DNA from: Simmondsia chinensis | Lineage: Eukaryota; Streptophyta; Magnoliopsida; Caryophyllales; Simmondsiaceae | Length of the DNA: 64,000 nt | Reading direction: 5' to 3' | Assembly: GCA_018398585.1 (NCBI GenBank) | Contig: JAGTTD010000011.1 | Location: forward strand, 34,778,164-34,842,163 | In this document: piece by piece, positions 1 through 10,565 of the stretch | How positions within the stretch are numbered: position 1 is the stretch's first letter | Layout: each line of letters begins with the position of its first letter | Notes under the pieces: generated by a model | Told to the model about the DNA's origin: nothing | Seen by the model: the letters and a program-made list of their open reading frames with translations, nothing else | Database searches by the model: none | Translations under genes and position numbers: made by a program

Positions 1-3000
1 TCAGGCTGCTTTCAATATTTCGCAATACTGGCCTATATCTGAAAAACAATATACACAAGTAAGGGCTTGTTTGGCCATACTATAAAAAACAATTACTTTC
101 TCCAAAGTCACTTTCTCAAAATTAATTCTTTCAAACAATGAATAAGGTCTTGTTTGGCCAAGAACACTATTTTTTAGCTTTTGTTTTTATTGGAAGTATC
201 TTTACTACTGGAAAACTCAAAAAAGAGCTTTTAAAAATTTGGCCAAACAGGTACTAAATCCATGAACTATTCTTGAACACTAAGACAAATATTGTAACCA
301 TAAAGAAGGGAAGAGAAACTTACAGGCGGGTAAGGCCAGTATATGCTTGAGTAGCTTGCTGGAGTTGTGCTGAGAGTTGCATGACCTCTGCTGCTAGACC
401 TTCTGCCCTGCTCTGTTCTCTTGCCAGTTGTACCTTTATTTAAATTTAAAAAAACATAAATAAAAAAATAGAACATTAATCAATGAAGCCTTGGTCTAAT
501 CATAAAAATTCAGGTGCTAGGTACTGGGCGGTGAATTCCTGCGTTCATGTAATGATAAAATTCGAGTAAGGGTCTTTTCGGTATCGTTTTCTGTTTGCAA
601 CTTTTGATTTTTGACAAACTAAAACCAAGTTTTTAAAAACAAGGCTTTCTAGTTTTTGTTTTCTTATTTACGATTTTCACTCATAAACATAAAAAAAACC
701 AATAACAAAATATGACTTCTAGTTGTTCAAAAATCAAGAACTATAAAGGAAAAAAGATACAAAGCAGGCTCTAAGGCAGCCATTCTAAGTTCAAGTAATA
801 GTTCAAGGGGCTTGTACCATATTTACAATAATCACATGTCAAGAGATCATACTTCTGTTCATCATGCCCCTCTATAGTAACTATATTCGCCATTGTTTAG
901 TTCATGAATCTTGTGTGCACAAAATAATGCCAACAAAAAAAAAAAAAAAGAAATTTCGACTATCTTTCCTCTGTGAACTACTCGTTTTTCTAAGGTAGGT
1001 AAATAGAGGTGGAGGATTCAAACCTAAGGCTTCGATATTGGCAGTTTTAGCACTAGGCCAAGGTCTCATTGGTTCCTTGGGAACTCACCAGAATGTACAG
1101 ACAAAATGATTTTTTTTTTTTTTTGATAGAATGTACAGCCGAAATGATTGCCACAACAATTTCAAACAGAGAACCAACCTTGAGGGTGAGTATTTCACTT
1201 GTATAATCTTGGGTTCCAGTTTCATTCTGTCCATATTTAGCTGCCTCCAAGGGCTGACTAGGGATCTTTTCCCCATCAAATGATGGAACATTGATTTGTT
1301 CGGCTCTCAATTTATCAATCATGCCACGGAGCTCTTGGTTTTGCTTAAGACAGTCTTTGACCTGTAAGTGTCACATCAAGCACGTTATCACTAACGAAGA
1401 CGGGAAAGGCCAAATCAACATCAGAGGTGTTAACATCTAAATTTTAGGGCCTATTTCGTATCATTTTTTATCGGTAGTTTAGGTTTTCTAGGAACTAAAA
1501 GCCATATTTTGGAGGCAAGGCGCGCTTGGTAAATTTTTTGTTTATAGTTTTTGGTTTTTGAACACTAAAAACTAGGTTTCAAAAACAATTTTTTTCAACT
1601 TTTGTTTTTGAATTCCATATCAACTAGGAAGATACTGAAAACAATAGAAAGTTTTTCTCAAAGCCAAAAACTACAAACACAATAAGAACAGACCCTCAGT
1701 TTTTTTTATTTTTGTTTTTGATCTATATTCGAAAATTGAAAAAAAGAAACCAAAAATAAGGAGAAAAAAATATTTGATTTAAAAATTCAAATTTTAGTTT
1801 CTCAAAAATCAAAAACTACAAAGAGAAAACAATACCAAACAATATCATGCGATTAGCAACCAAGATAGACATGGAGAAAAGATCCGGGGAGCATGAAAGA
1901 CAGAAGGGAGCATAGTGCGGGGATGCAACAATTCTTCCTCGATATTATATATGCTTAAGATATATGATCCAAAAATTATCCATGTGGAAAGCCAGACGAG
2001 CTCCATGTGTTCAAAATTACCTGATTCTCCCATGAAGCTACCGTGCTTACAGCTTCTTGATATGCAGATGAAAGATTAGCATTTTCCTCAAAGAGCTTCT
2101 CTATCTCCGAGGATTGTGAATCAATCTGCCAGATATTAAACAATTTCAAGCGCTTGAGAATAGTTATTTCTTTCACAAAAAATGCATTTTTGGTAGATGT
2201 AGAAAGCCTTTAATGGAAGAAAATGCTACCTCCTCCAGAAGTTTCTGCCTACTGTTTTCCAATCTCTCGACCACTACCGCCATATCGTGCAACTGGCTTT
2301 CAAGCCTCTCCTTGTCTTGCTGCAGAAATTGTCAGAAAAACCAAGCATCTTAATAGATGGACCAGCTTTAAATTGAAATTATACACACCAACATCTGCAT
2401 TCTCAAACTCATGCCCAAGTAAAATTATTTAAAAAAAAAAAAAAAAACTTATGGCCAAGTAGTCGGGAGTCGGTTCCCAAAATAATGCTAAAAAACAAAA
2501 AAATTAAAAAAATAATGCTGAAAAAATATATTTCCCAATCTACTGTTGAACCGTGTTTACTAAACGCGGCTTTGATAAACCGCGTCTAAAAATAGCGTTT
2601 AATATTAGCATAAACCGCGTTTTAATAACGCGGTTATATATAGTAAACCGCATCCTAAAGACGCGGTTTTAATTCAACGAAAGCGCGTCATAAAGACGCG
2701 GTTTTCTTCTATTATAACCGAGTCTTTATGACCCGGTTTACTAGGTTTATCTAATTCACGCGTGTTCTCTCCGCTGCTTTCATCATCTCTCTGCCTCTTT
2801 CTCGTTAACCCACCACCAGTCACGTCGTTCGCCTCCTCCTTTCTTTTGCTTACACAATGGAGATCTTTCAAGTACTATTATTGGAGTTATTTGACCTCCA
2901 CTTATGATGTTCGAGCTTCATTAAGAGAGACATGGGATCAATATGATAATCATCACAAATTGCGGCATAATAAAAACTATAAACGAACAAAAATTGAAGA

Positions 3001-6000
3001 ATTACGGCACAACAGTAGATTGGGAAATATTTTTTTTCAGCATTATTTTTTTAATTTTTTTATTTTTTAGCATTATTTTGGGAACCGACTCAGTAGTCGG
3101 TGCATACCAAGGTGTCAGACTTGGACCTGTCTCTTGCTAAAACAATGGGAATATATGACTAGGATGTGTACAAGCAGTTATTATCAATTTTAATCACCAT
3201 ATAGCCTAACTGTTATTACTCTAATGTTCAAATGTGCAGTAGCGCATATCCAATTATTTGGGGATCCAGATTCTCTTTTATTAAGTGTCGAAACTTCATT
3301 TATATCGTTTCACGTGTTGGCTTTTTCTTGTTCTTTCCCTTGATAGGTGAAGGGTCCAAAAATTATGTGCGAAGTAATGCCCGATGTCCATCCACATCCA
3401 TGCCATGATGTAGAGGAGGTCATTGGTATAGAGATTGTGCAATGTAGACCAGACTCACTTCAAAACGGCAAAAAATTATCTACTTTCTTTCTCACTTATA
3501 TGGGAAAAGGCTCAGGAAATCTGACATACCACGGAAAATGCATTTTGAGTTGCTTTCTCTGACATATCTCCTGCGTGACATACAAAATGTAATCAGATAT
3601 TAAACCTTCCTGATAAACAGTGGCCTACCTTTCATTGTTACTACTGAGCTCTCGAATTTTTTGTTTCCTATTTTCTTCTTTGCTTTGTTTTTTTATCTTT
3701 TTATGTGCTGCAAATTATTTTTTATTAGTAACATTATCTTATTAAGACGCTATTAATCAATTCAAAACATTCATATTATGTAGCTAAACCGAGAGCATAG
3801 AAAGCAATGGAAATGTAATGGATTTCTACACTGTATGGCAATCCTAAGAAGATTTGAAACATGATGCACTGCTTCACAAGTTACTTTACCATTGAAGGAA
3901 AATCCTGTGTACCACGCATCAGATACGAAAAGGTTCTTGCTTAAGCACTATGGCTTAGCCTCTATACCACAAACAATAACAACAACAACAAACTCAGTGT
4001 CTAAAAGGCTCCGTCTGAAGAAGGTGAAATGTACGCAACCTAACCCCTCTAGACAATTTGGAAGCATATTAAAATTAACAATTGCCTCACCAGTGACCAC
4101 TTCACATACTTCTAACATACCAGAGAGTAAACAATGACATTTTGGCAGGGCATCCTAGCAGGACTGTGTAACCAAACAGGAAGCTAAGTGGTAACAACAC
4201 ACAATGGATAGCTAAACGTCAATTGCAACTTCTGAAAAGTACAAGACAAGTGCGTTGACATGTGCCATCCAAGCTTGATCCATGCTGTAAGTATTAAGAT
4301 TCTATAGATGCTAGCATGAAAGTAATCTTAGTCAATGGATACCTGAGGCCTTTGCTGTTAGTAGATCTGCAAGCTTCTTCTCCAAGTCTTGCTTTTCAGA
4401 CACAAGAGCAGAAACACGAGATTGCTCTTCTGTTAACTTCTGCTGCTCTAGCTGCCTTAATTGTGACTCCCTCTATAGTTGAGTTTATCATCAGATGAAC
4501 TTTAATAATTAACAAAAAACAAAAAGCAATAAGAAATTAAAGCATACCAACCTCTAGCTCAAATTTGAGATTAGTTAAATCCTTTTCAAGGGCCTGGATA
4601 TGATGTGGAGAATTCCCCATAGTATTCATCCCGCCAAAATTGACATTCATTGCCTGTTGCTGTACTGAATTTAGTTCTGCTCTCAGCGCAGCTGCATCTT
4701 CTTCAGCCTGTTACAAGACAAACATAAAGTTACAAGGATGACCGTACGTGATCACTTCAGTAACCAAAATGGAAGCAGATGGCATACTCTATATTGCTCT
4801 TCTTCAGCCTCCTTTAACCGTTTCTTCAGCGTCCGAATCTGGGCTGATAGATCCTCCTACTCTAAAATACAAGAGTCTATAGGTAAAAAAAATATTGAAA
4901 AAAGGTTTAATACATCCAAGTCACTATAGATTCAGCGTTCCATAAGTCTGTACCCGTGTGACAACGGCTGCATCTTTCTCCATCGCAACATCCCTAAGAG
5001 CTTTCCGCAATGATGGCACAGTATTCTGCTCCTGAAATTCAACAAATATGAGATCAACAGTTAGTGCATCGATCTCTAATCTGCTTTGATATAGAATATT
5101 TTCAACCAAATTGGTCAGCCACAGAAAGTTCAGTTCCTTTACCAGATCATTTACCCGCTTTTGCAGTGTTTCACTCTCGAGTTCTTTCATCTGGAGCTGC
5201 AAATGGAAAAGGAATATCAAATTCAGGACTTTCAGGCATTACGAAAAACCCATATACTAGCAATCAACATAGTCGCATTGATAATTTCCAGGGTTATCCT
5301 TATTGGTCCTTGTACTTCTTTCATTGTATCAATTTAGTCGTCGTACTTGTAATTGTCTCAATTTAATCCATGTAAATTTACATTGCTTAATGTAGTCCGA
5401 TTGTGAAAATTGAACTGAGTTAACTTAATTTTTAACCACATGATCATGGCAAATGCAAGTAACTAATAAAAATCCACACCTTGACCCAATTTAAACCTAT
5501 CCTTGACCGGTCATTAAAAATTATGTCACTAACTTAACATTGACTTCATCATAAAACTAAATTGACCCAATTTAAATTGTACAAGAACTATGTTCGCACA
5601 CTAAAAATAGAAGAATTAAACTGACACAATGTAATGTAAATAACCCTAATTTCTACCTTGGAGCTTAAATTCTTGTTTTCTTCTTCCAATTCTGCATTCT
5701 TCTTCTGGAGATCTCTCAGTTGTGCAACCAAACTTCCAACATCTTTCTGTGGAACATTAACAACATTCACCCAAAACAGTTATACCTTGATTCAAAACAA
5801 AATGACGAAAGGCCATTTAATAAATAATAAAAACCAATAAATCCTAAAAATGGTGATGACTATAATGATTAAAACCAACGACTTTTCCCGAAATTTGCAG
5901 CTGTATGTACCAAGTAAATTGCAATTAAACCCAATTCAGATAAAAACAGAAAACTCATGATTTCCAATCTACAGTAATTTGTTGCGGAATAGTACCAGGA

Positions 6001-6914
6001 TGGGTGACCTCCTGGGAAGTCCTCACCCTCAGGTTGGGGGCACTGGGAAACAACCTCTCTTCAGGTTAACACCCTGAAGGGAAAGGCTGCATACATCCGC
6101 CCCCTGACCCTGCGTAGGCAGGAGCCCTTGAGGCACTTCGTATGGAAAAAAAAAAAGTAATTTGTTGTGGAATGGAAACGTAGAAATTGATTTGAACACG
6201 TTGAGATCAAAAAATAACTCAAAATCCACCGAAACAAGGGAGGAACCCTAGGGATTTCTTGAACGAACAAAAAAACCAGCCATCAGGTCTACTTACAGGG
6301 AAAATTAAACAATACATAAGATGCGAAATTACTAAAATGCGACTATACTATCTGTAAAACATAAAAGCAGCACAGAAACACGTTTAGATGCCAAATTTGG
6401 CAAAAATTGCCCCATAATTCATTATGAATCAAATATTATGGCCATTTGAAGTCGCAGCCGCATATCAGTGTTTCCTGCGGTCCAATTGTTCCATAAAATC
6501 TTGCAACATAATCACTCTTGATTTGAATAAAATTTAAGATCACGCACCTCTGAGAGATTTCCGCTCTCCGTTTTCCTGAGCCCTACATTCTCTGTTCAAA
6601 TTCAAATATTACAATCGCATCAACATACAATTTTAAACATCCATAACACAAAATCGCAGGAAATGCGAGAGCAACAGCACGATACCGTTAGGGTTAGAAG
6701 CGGTGCTGAGATCGGATCCAGAAGAGGCTTTGCTTAACCTCTCTGCTGCTCTTTTCTGTCGAATCTCTTCCAACTACAAAACAAATAATTCAAAGAATGA
6801 TCAATTAACACAAGAAACTAAGAATTTTAATGGTGAATTTTTAAGTAAAGACGAAGAGATCGGGAAGAAGGGCACCGTTCGGCGGCCGAGAGATGCGTGG
6901 TGATGCGCGCTCAT
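1..6914 (-). CDS. Long coiled-coil protein, 14 exons, 3' end outside window
   Basis: Exons, from the start codon downwards: 6876-6914, 6686-6773, 6548-6591, 5657-5746, 5143-5196, 4954-5031, 4788-4856, 4552-4707, 4343-4472, 2230-2315, 2021-2125, 1179-1361, 324-433, 1-38. All junctions use GT-AG and keep phase, giving about 423 residues before the window ends. The start is the ATG at 6914, which reads [12 protein letters not shown] and then [19 protein letters not shown]. The protein is almost wholly charged heptad-like coiled coil (for example [19 protein letters not shown] in exon 4), with no catalytic motif or membrane segment. The last visible residues are [15 protein letters not shown] do not recognise it firmly. 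The C-terminal style recalls plant BLISTER/SMC-like or golgin-like coiled-coil proteins, but that is memory and inference. The acceptor of the tenth exon is a CAG/CAAG choice; only the downstream AG keeps frame. A MULE-like insertion and foldback repeats sit in the introns. Confidence 0.8.
140..255. repeat. Small foldback MITE in intron
   Basis: The ends GTCTTGTTTGGCCAA and TTGGCCAAACAGGTAC are inverted copies about 100 bp apart, in the last visible intron of the coiled-coil gene. The pattern fits a miniature inverted-repeat element; I see no clear target duplication. Confidence 0.45.
580..775. repeat. Foldback repeat with TTTTTGA / TCAAAAA arms
   Basis: The arms near 583-625 and 728-772 are approximate inverted copies (CTTTTGATTTTTGACAA against TTCAAAAATCAAGAACTA). 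Related foldbacks lie at about 1447-1695, 1690-1845 and 17195-17350, each ending in variants of CAAAAACTACAAACAGAAAA. No coding capacity is seen. This looks like a MITE family favouring gene introns. Confidence 0.4.
985..1095 (-). repeat. tRNA-derived SINE remnant
   Basis: Read on the minus strand, this stretch has an A-box-like TTGGCCTAGTGCTAAAA followed by a B-box-like GGTTTGAATCC, the spacing of a Pol III tRNA promoter. A related copy lies at 28125-28235. A poly-A tract on the plus strand at about 936-949 may or may not belong to it. Confidence 0.45.
1445..1850. repeat. Two adjacent foldback MITE-like repeats
   Basis: About 1447-1695 begins GGGCCTATTTCGTATC and ends AAAACTACAAACACAATAAG then AACAGACCC. 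A second unit, about 1690-1850, ends CAAAAACTACAAAGAGAAAA. Both fold back on themselves. They lie in the intron between exons 11 and 12 of the coiled-coil gene. No protein is encoded. Confidence 0.4.
2458..3100. mobile_element. Non-autonomous MULE-like element with 9-bp target duplication
   Basis: The element proper is 2467-3091 (625 bp). Its ends are perfect inverted repeats for at least the first 23 bases, starting GAGTCGGTTCCCAAAATAAT, and the inverted homology continues imperfectly for about 80 bases per side, to CAACAGTAGATTGGGAAATA on the right. It is flanked by the direct repeat AGTAGTCGG at 2458-2466 and 3092-3100. Long inverted repeats plus a 9-bp duplication are the hallmark of Mutator-like elements. 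No transposase is present. Between about 2555 and 2745 it carries many variants of AAACCGCGTC and its complement. It sits in the large intron between exons 9 and 10 of the coiled-coil gene. Confidence 0.85.
3960..4065 (-). repeat. Degenerate SINE 3' domain
   Basis: AACAACAACAACAAACTCAG followed by a diverged tail domain (AAAGGCTCCG, GTACGCAACC) matches, in reverse orientation, the 3' half of the 5S-derived SINE family described at 7371. No 5S part is recognisable here. Confidence 0.4.
5973..6173 (+). mobile_element. 5'-truncated 5S-derived SINE with 18-bp target duplication
   Basis: The element proper is 5991-6155. It begins inside the 5S rRNA-like part at AGTACCAGGATGGGTGACC (the box C region). 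It continues through a GTTGGGGGCACTGGGAAACA segment and the shared 3' tail (AGGCTGCATACATCCGCCC, GGAGCCCTTGAGGCACT), ending in a short poly-A. Flanking direct repeats at 5973-5990 and 6156-6173 differ at one base. It lies in the intron between exons 3 and 4 of the coiled-coil gene. Confidence 0.8.
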
Positions 6915-6959
6915 GATGTGTGCACGGTGGTAACGACGGCGGTTATCTGCTTTCCGGCA

Positions 6960-7000
6960 ACGAGTTTAGTGAGACAGAGAGAGAGAGAGACGCGTTTGAC
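6960..7000. repeat. GA microsatellite upstream of coiled-coil gene
   Basis: A run of GAGAGAGAGAGAGA lies about 60 bases before the predicted start codon, in the likely 5' UTR or promoter. On the transcribed strand it is a CT tract. Similar tracts precede the PP1, RABA1 and both COPT genes. Confidence 0.6.
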
Positions 7001-7351
7001 GGCTGCAATGAAATGGAACGGGGAGGAAGCCCTGTTTGAAATTGTTATAAAAAAACTGCCTATTTTAAAAATATTTACTTATATAAAAAATACAATTTTA
7101 AAAAAGTAGTTTATGTTTAGCTCAACCAGTTAGAAGCGCTTATTTTATTATTGTTAGCGTTTGGTCAGTGTTTTAGAAAAGTACTTTTTTGGTCAAATTA
7201 TCAAAAAGGACCAAATTAGTTCGATAGAAGATTAGGGTTTTGAAATATGATAGGGTATGATATAATTTTAATATTTAAGTAGGGGTATTTTTGTCCAAAA
7301 AATTTTATAAAAGTTTTAAGTTTTTAATTTTGCTTTTACTTTTGATTATAA

Positions 7352-7608
7352 TTAGAAGCACTAAATTTCTAAAGGAACGTACCCAGTGCTTCAAGGGCTC
7401 CCTCCTACGCATGGTCTAGGGGTCGGAAGTACGCAGCCTTCCCCCTTTAGGGTGTTAACCTGAAGAGAGACTGTTTCCCAGTGCCCCCAACCTGAGGATG
7501 AGGACTTCCCAGGAGGTCACCCATCCTGGTACTACCCTCGCCCAAGCACGTTTAACTTCGGAGTTCTAATGGGATCCGGTGACGGCATGTTAGAAGCACT
7601 AAATTTCT
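7352..7608 (-). mobile_element. 5S rRNA-derived SINE, longest copy, 19-bp target duplication
   Basis: The element proper is 7371-7589 (219 bp), read on the minus strand. Its 5' part, about 7500-7581, matches plant 5S rRNA from roughly nucleotide 25 onward: ACCGGATCCCATTAGAACTC, then GTTAAACGTGCTTGGGCGAG, then AGTACCAGGATGGGTGACCT. It therefore retains the box A, intermediate element and box C of the internal Pol III promoter. A short linker (GGTTGGGGGCACTGGGAAAC) and the 3' domain (AAGGCTGCGTACTTCCGACC, GGAGCCCTTGAAGCACTGGG) follow. The duplication ttagaagcactaaatttct is perfect at 7352-7370 and 7590-7608. The first ~25 bases of 5S are missing. The classification is inferred from sequence recall of 5S rRNA. 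Confidence 0.88.
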
Positions 7609-7779
7609 GCTTCTACTTATAAGTAGAAAAACAGCTTTTGCTTTTAATAAAAAGCTTTTGATGTTTGCCAAACACCCTCCATATTCCAGAAAAGTATTTT
7701 TTTCATAAAAAATTACTTATTTTTCTAGAATAAGTAATTCCAAATAGGCCTAAAAACAGGAAGAATAGTGGCCTCCTGT

Positions 7780-8445
7780 TATTTACATCTTGGTTTTTAT
7801 CTTTTTAAGTTTGTTTAAATTAATTTTTTTAAAATTAATCTAAAAAAAGAGTTTATTTACCGGGCACGAATATAATCAGATCCCATTAAAACTCCGAAGT
7901 TAAGCGTGCTTGAGCGAGAGTAGTACCAGAATGGGTAACCTCCTGAGAAGTCCTCGTGTTGCCAACCCTATGAGGTTGGGGATCCTCGGAAACAGCCTCT
8001 TGGCAGGGTTACATCCTGAAAGGGTAATGTTGCGTACATCCACCTCTTCCGGACCCCGCTTATGCGTGAATCCTTGAGGCACTGGATATGTTGTTAGTGT
8101 TGTAGTCTTTATTTTTATAATTTTATTTAAATTAGTTTCTTAACTTTTTAAATTTGTTTAAATTAACCTTTTATCTTTTTTTTTAAATAGTCTCTCGTGT
8201 TTTGTTTTATAACAAAATTAATTTTGCGTATCGAGACCAAAATTAGGTAAAAACTAAAAAGAGGAGGGATCAATTTTGTCTTAAAATAAAATATGAGGGA
8301 CCATTTTAAATAAAAGACGAGCGACTAATTTCAACTAATTTAAAAAGATAACCAACCAATTTGAACAAAATAAAAGACGAGGGACCAATTTAAACAAGAC
8401 TAAAAACCTGAATAACCAACAATGTAAATAACTCAATTTATGTTA
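7780..8445. repeat. Foldback MITE (GTTATTTACA family) split by a SINE
   Basis: It begins GTTATTTACATCTTGG and ends CAACAATGTAAATAACTC, with inverted AT-rich arms (TTTGTTTAAATTA / TTTGAACAAA). Other copies are at about 9590-9730, 13387-13745, 14760-15075 and 34000-34590. They share TTTATAACAAAATTAAT and AGGTAAAAACTAAAAAGA internal motifs. No coding capacity. Confidence 0.5.
7861..8107 (+). mobile_element. 5S rRNA-derived SINE, second copy, TTG-type tail
   Basis: 5S-like sequence runs from about 7877 to 7962: GATCCCATTAAAACTCCGAA, GTTAAGCGTGCTTGAGCGAG, AGTAGTACCAGAATGGGTAA, AAGTCCTCGTGTTGCC. The linker CAACCCTATGAGGTTGGGGA and the 3' domain (TGTTGCGTACATCCACCTC, GAATCCTTGAGGCACTGG) follow, ending GTTGTTAGTGTTGTAG. 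No clean target duplication was found. The surrounding DNA (about 7780-8440) looks like one copy of a foldback repeat, so the SINE probably landed inside it. Confidence 0.75.
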
Positions 8446-8547
8446 GAAGTTCACAGTACAAATACATTATAAGTTTATTTATTTTTTAATACTTTGATAT
8501 TTTTGAAAATAATAAGAATGAGAATTTTTTTATTTTTTAGCATCTAC

Positions 8548-8695
8548 AGTTTTGTTCATATTGCTGCTGACATGCTTCCCTTTTGGGTAGCCCCGAAAGG
8601 GGGAAGACTGCGTACATCAAACCCCCTAGACCCTGCTTATGCGGGAGCCATTTGAGGCACTGGATTGTTGTTGTTGTTGTAGTTTTGTTCATATT
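8548..8695 (+). mobile_element. SINE of the same 3'-domain family, no 5S part
   Basis: The element proper is 8563-8680 with duplication agttttgttcatatt at 8548-8562 and 8681-8695. It carries GGGGGAAGACTGCGTACATC and GAGCCATTTGAGGCACTGGA and ends in TTGTTGTTGTTGTTGT. The 5' end is GCTGCTGACATGCTTCCC, unrelated to 5S, so it is either 5'-truncated or belongs to another subfamily. Confidence 0.8.
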
Positions 8696-9054
8696 AATAA
8701 ATAGAACTCTCATGACAATATTTTTTGAGAATGTTGCCAGGACAAGTCACTTTAACTAATCAATTAAGTATTTTGACGAAAATATCCCTTAATAACATTT
8801 AGAGCATTTTAAATGGGTTATAAAACGCTACCATTTTAGTACAATTTGTGTCAATATATTGCATTTTATTGTTATAGGGAACAAAAAAATAACCATAGCA
8901 TCAAACTTTACTGTCAAACATAAAAAACAATGTCATTTGGTCATGTTCAATTTTGGCTTTTCATGTTTTCAATATTTGATTTCACCCGAGAGAGTCAAAT
9001 TTATCAATACATATAAAATCCAATACTAAAAAAATAAATTAGAAAGGTCAAGGA

Positions 9055-9211
9055 CCTACATCTAAAGAAACAATACCCAGTGCCTCAAGTGCTCCCGTCT
9101 ACGCAGAGTCTAGGGGACAGATGTACGCAGCATTTTCCCTTCAGGGTGTTAACCTGAAGAAAGACTGTTTTCCAGTACCCCAAATTGAGGGTGAGAACTC
9201 CTACATCTAAA
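9055..9211 (-). mobile_element. 5'-truncated SINE, 12-bp target duplication
   Basis: The element proper is 9067-9199, flanked by cctacatctaaa at 9055-9066 and 9200-9211. On the minus strand it starts GAGTTCTCACCCTCAATTTG, the end of the 5S-like part and the linker, and keeps the full 3' domain (AATGCTGCGTACATCTGTCC, GGGAGCACTTGAGGCACTGG). Confidence 0.75.
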
Positions 9212-9589
9212 TAACAAAAAATAAATAACCCTATATTATATCAATCTTTTATAAAAAAACTAACTATGGAAAAAGACAAAGAAAATAGACAACACCTATA
9301 TATTATTGAAATCATATTTCACAACAACAATTTTAATGGAAATCCGTCTATGGCCAAAGACCTAATTATAAAATTTTTGAACTTTTAATTGTTTAAGTGA
9401 TAAAATTTTTAGATCCCATAATAACTTATTGTATATATTAAAATATCAAAAATATATAGGATATAAATAAGTAATAAGTTACATTTATATTTGATAGACT
9501 GAATTAGGCCCAAGGCCAATAAAGCCCACTAGCAACTCTTAAAATAGTAAAAATTTTATATTTGATAGCTGGGCCTCAAAAATAGTAAT

Positions 9590-9735
9590 AAGAGATTATT
9601 TTAAACTAAAAAAAAAGAGATAAAATTGAAATAATTTAAAAACATTACAGACTATTTTAAAACAAAAACAAGAAACTAATTTAAACAAAATTATAAAAAT
9701 TAAGGACCAACAGTATAAATAACTCTTTAATATTC
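9590..9735. repeat. Partial foldback MITE (GTTATTTACA family)
   Basis: It ends AGGACCAACAGTATAAATAA then CTC, matching the right arm of the copy at 7780-8445, with TAATTTAAACAAAATTATAA before it. The left arm is not clear. Confidence 0.35.
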
Positions 9736-9939
9736 GCAAAAATTAGAAAGAAAAACACACAACAATCTCCATTAAAAACAACACAAAATAATCTAAGCCA
9801 AGCGAAAAACACACAATAATCTTAAGCCAAGCGATGCTAGAAGAGAGTGCTAGCCTAAATTCACAAGGCTCAAGGCTGTCCCATCAAAAGATGAGATTCA
9901 GAAAGACTGAAACAGAAGCAAACCATCTCAAGAAAGGGT

Positions 9940-10340
9940 GCATATGAATAGAGTCGAGTCAAGCCGAGCCGAGACTAGCCTAAATTCAAAAAGGCTCAAG
10001 GCTCGACTCATTAACATTTACCTCAGCTTAGCCTCTGTTCGGCTTGAAAAACTTCAAGCTTGAGCTCAACTTAGCTTAGTTGAGATGAAACTTAGCTCGG
10101 TGAGCTCTAAATTGAACTCGCTAAATTTTAGGCTCATTTTGTGCTTGTTTAGACTTTGAGCTCAACTCATTTAGACTTATATTTAGACTCATTTAGGATT
10201 GTAAGCCTACGAGATAGAGCTTCACCGAGCTTATGCTCAACTGTTAAGCTAATCGAGACAGCTCAGCTCAAGTTCAAAACAAACTAGCCTTTGGAGGTTC
10301 ATGAGGAGCCGGTTCGTGAGCCAACCCAAGTCATTCACAC
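9940..10340. repeat. Degenerate AGCTC/GAGCC-rich dispersed repeat
   Basis: A diverged stretch is dominated by variants of GAGCTCAACTTAGCT, GCTCGACTCA and GAGCCGAG. This looks like the common plant repeat rich in GAGCTCGGCTC-type words. It encodes no ORF and lies just past the RPB7 stop codon. Confidence 0.4.
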
Positions 10341-10565
10341 CCTTTAGGAACAACCTACCCCTTCAATCAGACACTTCCAAGTGACATGCTTACATAATAA
10401 AGCTGCCTCATGAACTACACAAACAAAACATCTACAACGCATAGATGCAGAAAAAATGTCAACTCTGAGTCGAGTATGAACAAGATACATGTCCAGCATC
10501 ACACCCTTCTCAGTACAAGAAGCTTCGTATACCATCTCAACTCGAGCATTCACCCTACGAGCCCA

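Noticed and set aside
2674..3140. ORFs inside the MULE
   Set aside because: Short, overlapping on both strands and confined to the element; no transposase motif.
7500..7581. A true 5S rRNA gene
   Set aside because: The first ~25 nucleotides are missing, there are base changes, it is not in a tandem 5S array, and it is joined to a SINE tail within one target duplication.
7371..7589. Cassandra TRIM element (5S in LTR)
   Set aside because: No flanking LTR ends, primer site or polypurine tract; the target duplication lies directly at the ends of the 219-bp unit and is 19 bp, not 5 bp.
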